Counted from the first letter of the stretch, positions 35,653-46,570 are shown. The stretch: 64,000 bases of DNA from Tritrichomonas musculus (GCA_039105265.1 JAPFFF010000026.1:124001-188000); one strand, 5' to 3'. The notes: generated by a model from the sequence alone, not told the origin. Numbers and translations are program-made.

Positions 35653-36735
35653 TTAGCTCCATTTTGTGATTGATTCGGGAACATTATTTTTGGTAGACCA
35701 ATATTCGAGTTCAAGATTTGACAACTTGATTGGATGACCCTCCCTAAGATTTTTCGCTGGGATTGTATCGCGTTTACCACCTTCATACTCGACCCTATAT
35801 TTATTTTTCTTAACATCATAACTAAGAATTTTATTTACAATACCACGCTTGCCATTCTTCAATGAATTTGCTAACGGTATATTATTATTGGTTTTAATTA
35901 ATCGATAACCCGGGAGCTTATCTATTGAATCATCCTTTGACTTAATTATGAATTGGTTACCTGATTTCGAGTCAATAATATATGCCTCCTTGCTCACCCG
36001 ATTTCTTATCTTTGAGAATGGTTCATCAGCTAATACAATTCTAACCCTATCATTTGTTTTGAAATCATATGGGTTGATGCTTGATTTAGTATTGATGTAT
36101 GTTAGTTCATCATCTTTAGTTATATCATTAGGAGCTCTATTATCTAATCCCCTATGAGGAGTATTGTTATACGCATCAATCAAATCATTCATTTCAGTTT
36201 CATCAATATATCTATTCTCACCAATAGCATCACGAATCGTTCGCATGAATCGATTAATGATACCTAGTACATTATGATTGTTGTCTTCAGTAGTGGTGTA
36301 TATTATATTGTTCGATTTCATAAAACCAAGTACCTCGTTTGATAGATATGCAGCATCTTGGTCGCTGGTTATTGAATAAATATTGTGTACATCTTTTATG
36401 AAACATTGTAGCGCGTTGATAACGGATTTTGAACCCTTGCCTTGTAACGGATATGCATATGCCTTCCTCGTATTAATATTGATGAACATTAAATAATTGA
36501 GACCTCCCTTATGCTTTTCATTAATAAATGTATCCATCTGGTATCCGTGTAAATGTTTCGATACGATTGGCATATATTTAGCTTTGGGTACCTTAACATC
36601 ATGGACAATATTTTTGTCTAGAAAATCGTTAGCATCTTTCGCCGTGAAACCATATCGTTTGGCTAACGGAACAAATTTAGATTTGCTCTTCCATGGATAT
36701 TTTTTAAATAATTCATCAAGTGTATTATAACTCAT
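35653..36735 (-). CDS. INT: Retroviral-type integrase of Maverick A (360 aa)
   Basis: The N-terminal ~60 residues (LFKKYPWKSKS...KYMPIVSKHL) and the core GYQMDTF (D68), RKAYAYPL, SDQDAAY (D125), GIINRFMRTIRDAI and YNNTPHRGL are typical of Maverick integrases. The spacing D125 to N161 is 35 residues, as in D,D(35)E enzymes, but the third residue is Asn (codon AAT) where Glu is expected. A C-terminal segment (VNKILSYDVKKNKYRVEYEG, about 300-345) resembles a chromo/SH3-like domain. The enzyme should insert the element with the 5-bp duplication seen. If Asn161 is real in active copies, the chemistry is unusual. Confidence 0.92.
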   Translation of the reverse strand: MSYNTLDELFKKYPWKSKSKFVPLAKRYGFTAKDANDFLDKNIVHDVKVPKAKYMPIVSKHLHGYQMDTFINEKHKGGLNYLMFININTRKAYAYPLQGKGSKSVINALQCFIKDVHNIYSITSDQDAAYLSNEVLGFMKSNNIIYTTTEDNNHNVLGIINRFMRTIRDAIGENRYIDETEMNDLIDAYNNTPHRGLDNRAPNDITKDDELTYINTKSSINPYDFKTNDRVRIVLADEPFSKIRNRVSKEAYIIDSKSGNQFIIKSKDDSIDKLPGYRLIKTNNNIPLANSLKNGKRGIVNKILSYDVKKNKYRVEYEGGKRDTIPAKNLREGHPIKLSNLELEYWSTKNNVPESITKWS

Positions 36736-36756
36736 TTGATTTTAGATTAAACTAGC

Positions 36757-38025
36757 TTATGTATATAACATCTTATCAAATGGTAGGAATTGCATCTCTA
36801 TACAAAATGATTCGTTTCGAGGAATCTTAATGGGGATATTATTATGACGACCTGAATAAAACTCAATCCAAAATCCTTGGTCAGTGGAGTTTAATTTATA
36901 ATACTTTATTGGTATGAAATCAACTGCACTGTTTCCTATATAATGACGTGAGGATTGTTCAGCAATGGATGAACATATCTTGCATGGTTGTCGGTCCCAA
37001 ACGTTATAAAAATCTAATCGTCTCAGCCACACATTTTTGTATTTTTGGGGATTATTTTGATTTGGTCCGTACCCAATATTCATTACATCGGCGAAATCGT
37101 ATCTTCTGTAATTAGAATCGGTCTCCCTTTCATTAAATGTAATCTTAAAATCAATATAATATAATCCAACATTGATTGGATCTAATTTATTTATCTGGTC
37201 AGCTGTTTGTGGTGGCAGTTCTTCAAATATATAACTATTCTCTATCTTAACATTATTTGGTGAAAACAAAGTTTCAATGAATGTGTTTAGACTATAATCA
37301 TAATAACCATCCATTTGTAAATCATTATTACTTCTATCGATATCGTCCTGATGGAATAACGGTATTAATTTATCAGCATTGGTTCGTTTAAAATCTAGTA
37401 TTTCTTTAACTGCAGCATCATATTCATCTTTAGTCTTAAATATGAAACCATATACATCTTTAATTAGATTAATTGGACCTGTAATCGGTTTGTAATATCT
37501 TTGTAATATTTTTCCATAACTGGTTAGCGCATCTTTTATCGTATCGAGAGCAATCTTATGTTTTGTAATTGCATTTTTATTATATTCTTCAAACTTTGGT
37601 TTAATCTGTTTTTCAACATCGTCGAATAGCTTTCTAAAATCGTGCTCAGTGCCTAGCCATGAGATAATTTTAGATGAGACCTCTGCTTTTTGTTTTTCTG
37701 TAAGCATATCATATATCTCATCATTAGTCTTATCGGGATTTTTGTTTTTGAGGTCATCGAATGTACATCTTAAATATTTCCTAACTCTCAAATCAAATTC
37801 CAATTTCCTTCTTCGAGCCAACATATTAATATTCCTTACACCAATAATAGTTTCACCACGATTAGCTGTACACCATTCATGGGGGAAATCAAAATAGTAC
37901 CTATTGAACTTATCTTTATCGGGCTTCCCATCTTCTAGAAAGAATGCTGATTCGATAGGAATGGGTACCTGCTCATCTGTGATATTATCAATGGTTGGAT
38001 GTAGTGATTTAAACCTACTATACAT
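36757..38025 (-). CDS. Putative minor capsid (penton) or structural protein (422 aa)
   Basis: Beta-rich ends (FNRYYFDFPHEWC, ETIIGVRNINMLARRRKLEF; and GFWIEFYSGRHNNIPIKIP, RNESFCIEMQFLPF) flank a helical, charged middle (about 90-240). The pattern could be a jelly-roll penton protein with an inserted domain. It is the gene next to the right TIR and starts at TAAATG four bases from the TIR edge. No homologue lies within the visible part of B. Assignment is by position and gross composition only. Confidence 0.5.
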   Translation of the reverse strand: MYSRFKSLHPTIDNITDEQVPIPIESAFFLEDGKPDKDKFNRYYFDFPHEWCTANRGETIIGVRNINMLARRRKLEFDLRVRKYLRCTFDDLKNKNPDKTNDEIYDMLTEKQKAEVSSKIISWLGTEHDFRKLFDDVEKQIKPKFEEYNKNAITKHKIALDTIKDALTSYGKILQRYYKPITGPINLIKDVYGFIFKTKDEYDAAVKEILDFKRTNADKLIPLFHQDDIDRSNNDLQMDGYYDYSLNTFIETLFSPNNVKIENSYIFEELPPQTADQINKLDPINVGLYYIDFKITFNERETDSNYRRYDFADVMNIGYGPNQNNPQKYKNVWLRRLDFYNVWDRQPCKICSSIAEQSSRHYIGNSAVDFIPIKYYKLNSTDQGFWIEFYSGRHNNIPIKIPRNESFCIEMQFLPFDKMLYT

Positions 38026-38029
38026 TTAT

Positions 38030-38536
38030 GATTCAATTAAAGATTTATTTTTGAGTAGGTATCGGGTGTACATGAAGTGGTTGCATGAGTAGATGTATGT
38101 GATGAGATATGGGAGATGATTGCATGAGTGGATGTGTGTGATGGTTGCATGAGATGATTGCATGAGATGAGTTGCATGAGATGGGTTGCGATACAAGATA
38201 TGGGAGATGGGTTGCTTGAGATGGGTTGCATGAGATGATTGCTGTAGGAGTATGCTAGATAGGTTGGTATTAAGTAGTTATACATAGTGAAGGGGGGATA
38301 GATAACTAGTATAAGCAAATGGGGCTCTCCGTGTAGGGTGGCTGGGTGGGGGTTGCTTGGGGGCTGTTTGGAGATATGGTTTATTATAGCGAGGGAGCTT
38401 TTCAAAGCGAGGGAGCTATAATATAAAACATCTCCAAAGTACCTCAAATTATCGTCTCTTCAGGAAGCTTTCAAAGCCAGAGAGCCCCATTTGCTTATAC
38501 TAGTTATCTATCCCCCCTTCACTATGTATAACTACT
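38030..38536. repeat. Right terminal inverted repeat of Maverick A (507 bp)
   Basis: Exact inverse of 16491-16997 as far as the eye can follow, including the minisatellite. The first gene starts at 38025, just outside the repeat. Confidence 0.92.
38273..38536. repeat. Tip foldback palindrome of A, right end
   Basis: Inverse copy of 16491-16754 with the same 57-bp arms (38273-38329 and 38480-38536). Confidence 0.9.
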
Positions 38537-38541
38537 TCTGC
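38537..38541. repeat. Target-site duplication of Maverick A, right copy (TCTGC)
   Basis: Same five bases as 16486-16490, directly outside the ACTACT end of A. Confidence 0.9.
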
Positions 38542-41500
38542 TTCTTCTTTCGTATACAAATTATCCATGTTTACCATACTATTTTTTATTTCATCTAACG
38601 CTGAATTAACTTCATCAACAGTTGGAAAATCATTTAATGTGGATGCCATAGCTGCATCATTATTATGTGAATTAGCAGCCAAAGCATCAATCTTTTTATG
38701 TAATGCATCTATATCACAAGTATATGCTAAATCATTTGTTGTAAATGTCATATTTCTCGTACATGAATTTCCCTGAATAATAACACCTGATATTTTAGAT
38801 GTATGAGTGCTATGTATGGTAATTATATGGTCATTCTTCTCATAAGTATTTAACCATGATGCCCTAAATTCTTCACTTCTGGCTAGAGGTTTAATAACGA
38901 CATCCCCTAATGTTATATTTTCTGTGACCCCTTTATATTCTGTTATCTCACCTTCCTCAAACTTGAAGTAACAATTCTTTTGAGCATTTGCTAAATATAT
39001 TCTAAATACAATCATGCCATTGCTTATTGTATCTTCAGCAGTTAAAGTAATCGTTGTGCCATCAGTTTCTGCAACTACATCAATAGTATCTTCTCTAGTC
39101 AATTCATTTTTGGATACAACATTATTAATTATTTTTGATATTTCGTTATTATTTGAATTTGCAAAATCATTTAATGCGTCTATCTTCTTATTTAATGCAT
39201 TTATATCACAAGTATATGCTAAATCATTTATGGTGAATTCCATTCTTCGAAAAGCACTATTTTCTTTAATCTGTATTCCACCAACTCTAAGTTTATTTGG
39301 ATTTGATATGATAAATGTTTTGTCATTCATAGTGCAGTTAGGAAAATCATCTGTTCCTTGGTAATTTATTGTTCCACCAGTAATATTTATAGTAACTATA
39401 TTCTCTTCATAATCTACATCATTGTATTCGCTAATTTTTTGGACCAAAAATCGTGCTTTAATTGTTCCATCTGTGATAACATCTTCTGCTTCTAAATGGA
39501 CCTCACCATCAACATATTTACCAACAACATCTATTATGTCATCCCTAACCAATTCATTCTTTGAAATAAAATCATTATTTAATTCATTGATTCTTGTAGT
39601 TATTGCTTTAAATGTTGGTTTTAATGAACTTCTAAATCTATTACAAATATCCATTACACCATTAATTGTTGTGACTAATTTATCTGGGTCATCATATTCA
39701 CTGCTAAATTTAATTGCTGGGAGAGAACTGGTTTCTTTATTGCACCATTCAAGAATTGGAGTCAAATCAGTAGTCGAGACTGTTCTCATATATGGATCCA
39801 TTGGAATATCAGGCAGTTCAGAACCATCACCAATAATTTCTAGCATACTGGAACCCGCATCCGAACTAACATCTTCACTGATATCAGATAATAATCCCTG
39901 TAATTGACCACCCGCTTTTGAAGCACCATTAACAGTTCTAGTTGCTGTTTGAACTCCTCGAGCACTTAATTGTAATCCAAGACTGGCACCTCCCATTACT
40001 GTTCCAGCAATACCAAATGCTAAGGCAACATCAGCTACGATTTCGATTTGGTCTGTTCTTACTTTTAGATATTTGGTTTTATTTTGTTGGTCCACCATTT
40101 CTGAAGAAAGATTGTTTACTTTATTTGTTAAGTCTTTTACATCATAACTCATCACATCTACATTATTAGTAACCAAATTTAAATCACTTCTCATCGTTGT
40201 AATATTATCTGCAGTAATTATTTTTGATGATGTAATATTGTAATCAGTGTATAATGTTGTTGCAGCATCAGGCCTCGGAATTATTTCATAAAATTGCTGT
40301 TTTATAATGTAATCAAATGGATTAGTTGTTGAATCCCAATTTACTTCATCTACTGGATCTGTATATTGTTTGTAAAGATAGAGCTCTATATTTTTATCAA
40401 AACTCTTTAAACTAGATACTTTATAATTTATTTTCTCTATGGTATCTAATATGGCATCTAAATCAACATGTGATACATGATTTGTATTATCGATATGATT
40501 AGAACCTGGTGAAAACTCTAGCCTTGTTGCCACATCATTATATTTTGTCATTGTAAATGGTATTGCTCGTGCATAAATATCTGCGAAAATTTTATCTATT
40601 TCATTAACTTTTATCTTAGAAGAATCAATTTCTGTTATTACGCAATCAATTCCCAATAAATCATAGCCTTCGAATTTTATATCAGCAGGATGCCAATTCA
40701 GATGTAGGCTATAATCTGAAGCCGGATGAACAACTCCATTTTTTGTTTTAACAGATACTTCTACTTTTCCTTTCGTCCATAAGTATTCCATAAAATTCTC
40801 AGTATTCTTATCAATAAATTTTTGATTCCATTCATCATGCTTACACATTATATAGCATCCATGAGAACCAAACGGATCTTTATTATCATTTTTCTTTAAT
40901 TTGTAGATTACTTTTCCATTACTTCTTCCTTTGATATTATCGCCGTTCCAATTAGTTCCATTCCATGTTAGTTTCCATTCATTACCAAAACAATATTCTT
41001 TGAATACAAACTGCATATTGTTTGGTATTACATAATTTGTTGGAATCTCATAAATCATTTTATAATATGCATCTTCATCGATAATTTTTGATGGTTTATA
41101 GAAGTAATATATATCGGATTTCTGTAATTTTAATGCATTATCAGCTTCAATAATATCACACTTAACTACTGGCTTTGTTGAAACTAAAGCATCTTGTGAG
41201 GGTTCATAATTAATTGATAGCTCACCTCTGAGATATAAGTCGTATGGATTAAAATCTAGTTCTTGATCGAAAGCAATTGATGTTGTATCTGAAATTTCTG
41301 ATGAATTGTATAAATAGCATCCATTTTCTCTCTTGATTACTATTGGTGCAACAAATTTATTTTGATACACATATATATAAAATTCTCTGATATAATTTCC
41401 TTGCTCATCATATACTACATTCTTTCGCAATGTAATTTTGAAAATATTAGTATGTTCTTTTATTGTCAGCAGTTTTGTTTTTAATTCAGCAGGGATATCA

Positions 41501-42390
41501 ATCGTTAAGATATTATATTTTTTAGTGATATCAGTATCATCTAATCGAATTGTTTTTTCAAGTGAACTTGGTTTGATATCATCATTTTTGATTTCATATT
41601 CTGGATAACCATTTTTAATCGTAAAATTAGAATCACCTGATGTTCCACCACTTGGAATAGAATCACAAAGAATTTTACCATTGACTTCTAAATCACCTTT
41701 GATAATATATTTACCAAGTACTGGTTTTGTTTCATCAAATGTAGGAGTATCATCACAGATATCAACGCCATAGCATTTTAATACTTCTTCAAATGAACTA
41801 GCATTATTTACAAAATCTGGTAAAGCAATTGATGTTCCAGTAGATTTATCGTTTGATAAAAGAGCGAGGGGTGAAGGAGGATTATTTTCATTCTCTAGAA
41901 TTGGCTTCCATACCCATTGTTTTCTTTCTTCATTCCACTCTATTTTTCCAAAGAGATGTAATAATGAATTTCGGATTTCAACTATGTCTATCATTTCGCT
42001 GGTATGTATTGTACGCCATCCATTAACTCCATCAAAATGTTGCGTCATTATCACCCATTCTTCATGCTCAATATCCCATATGAAATTATCTGGTGGGTTT
42101 AAAATGGAATCAGTTCTCCAATTATCTAGGAATTCATGGTCATGTTCTTGCCATTGTGTATCCATAATATTCCACGCAAAAGATGGACCAAAGGCTTCTT
42201 GATTATCACGAATCCTGTTTGGAATATAAATTGATTCATTCTCTGTATAATAATCATAATATGAGTACCATTCCCACTCTTGATATCTATCACTCCATCG
42301 TAAAAAACCATCTTCATCATTCTCATAAATCTTCAGAAGATTATATGTAATGTATTCACTAGGGTTGCATAGGGTCAAAAAATTGAAGAA
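38537..42390 (-). pseudogene. Maverick B fibre gene, middle piece (~1,285 codons)
   Basis: The N-terminal part here has Trp-rich repeats (NFIWDIEHEEWVIM, GWRTI), followed by a long region homologous to the A fibre (FKITLRKNVVYDEQGNYIRE, ADNALKLQKSDIYYFYKPS, RPDAATTLYTDYNITSSKII). Two VRDD/TREDTIDVV...NDLAYTCDI modules end in coiled coils, where A has one. The frame enters from the 1,147-bp insertion on one side and is cut inside a YTKEEAD element by element A on the other. The TTG or ATG codons near the piece start are not real starts. Internal sequence shows no other break. Confidence 0.8.
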
Positions 42391-43537
42391 GTGGGCAGCC
42401 CACTGGGCAATTGAGCTTCAAAAATTATGATGAAGTGATGTGATCAATTTGGCCTGTAAAGGCCACTTTTTAAGGACGTCCTTAAAATGGGAACTTTTTG
42501 GCATTGAATAAAAGCATAGAATATATATCAATACTTCCAAATTATGAAAATGATGACATTTATTCTGAATTAGATTGCTAGTTGTGGAATGTAGTTGCAT
42601 TTGAATCTAATAATTCACCATTTTCATCATTTTTATTATGATTTGAACTAAAAAAAATCGGTAATGTGCCATTTGTTCATGGAATTCTTTTTATTTTTTT
42701 TGTGAATTCTGTTAATTAAAATATTTTTTTGAAATATTATATCTTTTCTTAATTATTTTAAACAATATATTTATATATTAGATTTTTTAATGTGTATCTT
42801 TTTTAATATGTAATAATATAATGATTAAATAAACTTTAAACGAGGATTTTCATAAATATTTATTTTTTTAATTTATTAAAATATTCAATAACAAAAATAA
42901 AATTATTTTAATTTATTTAATATTTTATTTACATTTTATATGATTTTTAAATATATTGATATTTATTTCACTTTATTATCCTAATTATATGATTATTTTA
43001 ATGAAGTATCTTGCAAAAAATTCATTCCAAACTTTATTTTATTTATATACAAAAATATGTTTGAATTTTTTTATTTTCTCAAACACAATAATCAATTAAT
43101 ATCATATATTAAAGAAAAGATAATGATTTAAAAAGAAAAATATTAAAAATAGCTTTTGAATTTATCATATAACTTCCCTTGGGCTAGCCCAGCCCCGATT
43201 AAAAAGGATTGAAAAAATGGGCTATCGTCGCTGCCCAGCCACTTTGCCCAGGGCAAATTTTTATTTTTTACCTGAAAAATTGAATGAAAACATAGAAAAG
43301 TATCCAGCCCAATAGAATTTGTAAATAACAACAGAATTTATCTTTGAAAAAATTGAATAGATAAACAAAAAAATAAAAAAAAAAAATTCCAAAATATCTA
43401 TTTTAATTTTAATTTTATTTTAATATTTTTATGCAAAACCACATATTTAAAATATACATAATTTTACGAAAAGTTAAAAATAATATAAAATCAACAAATA
43501 ATTTGTTCTTACCCGTTGGGTTATCAAAATAACCTGG
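42391..43537. mobile_element. 1,147-bp AT-rich insertion in B's fibre gene with 9-bp target duplication
   Basis: GTGGGCAGC occurs at 42391-42399 and again at 43538-43546, and the fibre frame reads through this 9-mer (Ala-Ala-His) on both sides. Removing 1,147 bp restores the frame. Both inserted ends begin with CCA read inward, but no clear long inverted repeat is seen. The insert has no long frame. It contains an AAGGACGTCCTT palindrome (about 42472) and a second block of GGGC/GCCC-rich sequence near 43175-43255. A 9-bp duplication is typical of Mutator-like elements, which are known in trichomonads, but the assignment is only suggestive. Confidence 0.65.
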
Positions 43538-45139
43538 GTGGGCAGCTTTTTTGCCCAAACCGTGCCAAATGCAACCATAGTATTCACTATCCATTTCACG
43601 CCTCCATGTTGGTGATATATTATCATGGACATTATCAATCATGACCCATTCTCCATGTACCAAATCCCAAATATAATTTATTGGAACACTAGCTTGTCTA
43701 TCTTCTCTCCATCCTTCAGGTCTGTCAAACTCATCTATTATTTCTTCCCATTCTTTCCATAATTCATTCCACACATAATCATCACCATGATGTTTTCCAC
43801 GGTCCGAACTTGTATCTTGTACATCAACTTTTTGTTTCTCTTCATTTTGTTCAAGGACTTGTTTCGCTATTTCTGGAATTGCATCTCGATATAAAATCGT
43901 TTGAGTAAATACATCTTGAGTGGACTCAACTGCTCTGTCTACGAAGAGTCGATTTTGATTATTTTGTAAATCTCGGATATGGTTTTCCATATGTTGTCTC
44001 ATATCATTGTTCATTTGTAATGCGAGATTTATATCAGCTTGGTTCATTCCTCCTCCTCCCCCTTGATTACAATTACAAGATTTAATTTTGAGGACATAAT
44101 CATGTAAATCATTATGAGCTTGCGTTAAATTGTTTAAGCTTGAGTACACATTATTTAAGTATTCTCCAAGTGTGATAGTTTCAGATGTACCGTCATCTTC
44201 AACAATAGTTATTCGTAAACTATCAGCATCTTTTCTGGTTTTAATATAGTTGACTCCTTTCTTTATCATTACTTCAACCAAGTATTGTGCTAGGAAAGCA
44301 CCCATAAATAGTTTAATATTTGCATAATTATCTTTTTGGTTTTGCATGTATATATCAATAAACTCACCCGGGCTTCCTACTTCCACTAACTGGTCTGCTT
44401 TCACTTCTTCATCGCTATTTTTATATTTATATCCTATTGTCTTGAGGGTATTGTCTTGAAGATTGTAATGATATTGCTTTGTGCCATTTATAAATTTTTT
44501 CCAGTTTGTTTCGTTAAATACATCATATAATATTCTCGTTGTGTTTTGATTCTTTTTTTCATTCTTAATGATATTCTTCAATATACTAGCTAGATTATGA
44601 AACGGAAGGTGTTGGAATTCATCTGTTGGAGTTTGAACATATTTTACAACTTCACATTGCCCTTTATCTTCATCCAATACTACTTGTTCATATCCGTCAG
44701 CTGCACACATCAATTCGTTGTACATATCATGGACAGCTTCACAGGTTTTTGATTCCGCTTCTATAATGTCATTGAATGTATTAACACATAATTCATCTTT
44801 GATAAGCTCTCTGTTGGACTCTACTTGTTCTGATTTCACTTCCGTCAATATATTTTCTAGCGCTCTATATTCAAGTATTTGTGTAGATTTTTCAGTTATT
44901 GGAACGTCGCCGAATCCTTCAAGACTGCCTCCATTTTCAATGTAACCATTTACCACTCTTGCATCAACTTCAGCTTTATTGTATAGACAATTAAATTTTG
45001 GGTATTCATTTGGTTTATCATCTTGAGTAATATTTATTTGTTCATTTCCATCTTCATCTTCTCCTGCACATATTTCAAAACCATTTGCTTTAAGTTTAGA
45101 TGCCACCTTGCTCTTTGCAGAATATAGTGTCAAAGACAT
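43538..45139 (-). pseudogene. Maverick B fibre gene, 5' piece (N-terminal 534 codons)
   Basis: It starts MSLTLYSAKSKVASKLKANG, homologous to the start of the A fibre, with the same CLYNKAEVDARV element. A Gly-rich hinge (CNCNQGGGGGMN) and coiled coil follow, and then Trp-rich repeats (YIWDLVHGEWVMID, WRRE) that continue in the middle piece. The last residues to a stop at 43415 are read from the insertion and are not native. It is divergent from the 243-aa gene, as in A. Confidence 0.8.
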
Positions 45140-45158
45140 TTTAATCTGAAATTAAATA
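45140..45158. promoter_or_regulatory. 19-bp divergent gap between fibre and 243-aa genes in B
   Basis: Same head-to-head layout as 17750-17765 in A. Although the two elements have diverged strongly in protein sequence, the very short distance is kept. Confidence 0.5.
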
Positions 45159-45890
45159 ATGCTGTATTCTATTCAAAGCCAACCAGAAAATTACAATACT
45201 GTGAGAATGAATATAGATATACCATGGAAATGTCCTTACGTGAAGTATTATGTTTCATCAATCAATACCAAGGCCAACATACTATTAACCACTGAAGATG
45301 ATTATTTAATATTTGAAACTGCTAATAGTGAGATAAGAATTGATTTTGAGGAGTCGTATGCATATTCGTTTGGTTATCTGATCAAATTCTTAAATGCATG
45401 CCAGAACACAATTGAGTTCAAGAATGTAAATAATAGAACAATATCATTAAAACCAACTGAAAATATAGCATTTAAGGAAGGAAGTCATAGAGCGAAATTA
45501 ATTTGTGGTCTATTTAATTGCAAGGAATTTGAAGTTGATGCTAATGAAGAAAAAAATGTTCCAGATTTACCAATTCTAGATTTTGCTAATAAATTATATT
45601 TGGTATCATTACAGGGAGTTGCAACGCATTCATCAATTGGGAAGCAAGAATATACACCATCAATTATTGCAAATATAGATACAATGATAATGGACCAAGA
45701 AGCACTAATAGTGAATTATGATTTAACTAAACCAATCAAAGTTAAAGTCAACACCGATTCACTAAAGTTATTAGAGATGAGATTAGTTGATTTTATGTTC
45801 CAGCCAGTAATCTTGAAATCGCCATTGTTTATCACATTAAAGATAAAGCCAGCCCAAGATGCCGACATATACGACGTGCTTACAAAGTAA
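45159..45890 (+). CDS. Conserved Maverick structural-type protein, 243 aa (B copy)
   Basis: Homologue of the 248-aa protein of A and C: shared blocks VxxNxDIPWKCxYVKYYVSS, GSHRAKLIxGL, VPDLPILDxANxLYLVSLQG and the C-terminal EMRLVDFMFQPVILKSPLF. The frame is intact, in contrast to several other genes of B. The role is unknown; it is a penton or fibre-base candidate. Confidence 0.75.
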   Translation: MLYSIQSQPENYNTVRMNIDIPWKCPYVKYYVSSINTKANILLTTEDDYLIFETANSEIRIDFEESYAYSFGYLIKFLNACQNTIEFKNVNNRTISLKPTENIAFKEGSHRAKLICGLFNCKEFEVDANEEKNVPDLPILDFANKLYLVSLQGVATHSSIGKQEYTPSIIANIDTMIMDQEALIVNYDLTKPIKVKVNTDSLKLLEMRLVDFMFQPVILKSPLFITLKIKPAQDADIYDVLTK

Positions 45891-46292
45891 GCGCGGCTCT
45901 TGCTAATGCAAGTGACGTCATGACAAAATAAATAATGAGATGAAATATATAGTTTAATATGGGAATAGTATTTTTTTCCTTTGAGTAGTAATCTTTGAAT
46001 TTAAGCCCTCCCGCAGGGAGCCGACCCGGCCAAATATCCTCTCAAAAAGTTCCATCCACCAAATGCTTTGAAATCCTTTATTTTGTTCATTTTTGTGGCA
46101 CGTCAGGTATATTTGTGGTGCGTCAAGTATATTGTTTTGTAGTATTTATAACTAAATATCTATTGAATATTTTTGAATGGTTTATGAGAAGAAAATTTTC
46201 AGGATTGAATAAAGAATTTATAAATTCAATTGCATTCAAAAAGCTTTATCAGAAATTGAGATAATCACATAATAATTTAAAAAATTTAAATC

Positions 46293-46455
46293 TTTGTGAA
46301 CCAAAAAGTATGTATTTGTGAACCAATAAGACATCTTTGTGAACCAAAAATTATGTATTTGTGAACCAATAAGTATACTTTGTGAACCAATAATATATAC
46401 TTTGTTCATCACTAAGATGGTTTTGTGTACCACTAAGATAAACTTTGTGTATCAC
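46293..46455 (+). repeat. Eight tandem repeats of TTTGTGAACCAA type, 21/22-bp period
   Basis: Units start at 46293, 46315, 46336, 46358, 46379, 46401, 46422 and 46444, with spacing alternating 22, 21, 22, 21, 22, 21, 22. The first five contain TTTGTGAACCAA exactly and the last three are variants (TTTGTTCATCAC, TTTGTGTACCAC, TTTGTGTATCAC). The average period of 21.5 bp puts the sites about two helix turns apart, on one face of DNA, like iterons or operator arrays. Confidence 0.85.
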
Positions 46456-46534
46456 TAGGATATTATAAATGAAAATTTTACTTCATATCATTATTTTCAA
46501 TTCAAAGAATTTATTTATGACCAATTTTATACAG

Positions 46535-46570
46535 AGGTGAACAGGTGAATTTTCACCCATCTTTTCACCT
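46535..46570. promoter_or_regulatory. GGTGAA/TTCACC hairpin before the coiled-coil gene
   Basis: AGGTGAACAGGTGAA (46535-46549) is followed by TTTTCACCC and TTTTCACCT, so two inverted pairs of GGTGAA/TTCACC can fold. The start codon of the next gene is 35 bp downstream. A related hairpin lies behind the gene (47606-47641). Confidence 0.6.

Larger units (their letters stand above)
16491..38536. mobile_element. Maverick A, complete 22,046-bp element
   Basis: The boundaries are set by 507-bp terminal inverted repeats (16491-16997 and 38030-38536), the 5-bp duplication TCTGC on both sides, and the repaired reading frame of B's fibre gene across the empty site. Inside are all hallmark Maverick genes with intact frames: PolB, integrase, packaging ATPase and major capsid protein, plus fibre, HNH nuclease and core-like proteins. 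All genes are on the minus strand except the fibre and HNH genes. The two TIRs look identical by eye, including an identical shadow frame in each, so the insertion is recent. A was probably able to move and perhaps to form virions. Confidence 0.95.

Noticed and set aside
45995-46264. 89-aa gene after the 243-aa gene of B
   Set aside because: The frame crosses a GC-rich hairpin, has no homologue in A and lacks coding character.
46236-46433. Minus-strand frame reading through the 21/22-bp array as a repeat protein (VHK, WFTN words)
   Set aside because: The alternating 21/22-bp period shifts the frame, so a repeat protein could not be maintained; the array is better seen as DNA sites.
46293-46455. 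CRISPR-like array
   Set aside because: Spacers would be only ~10 bp and are themselves similar, no cas genes are present and the DNA is eukaryotic.
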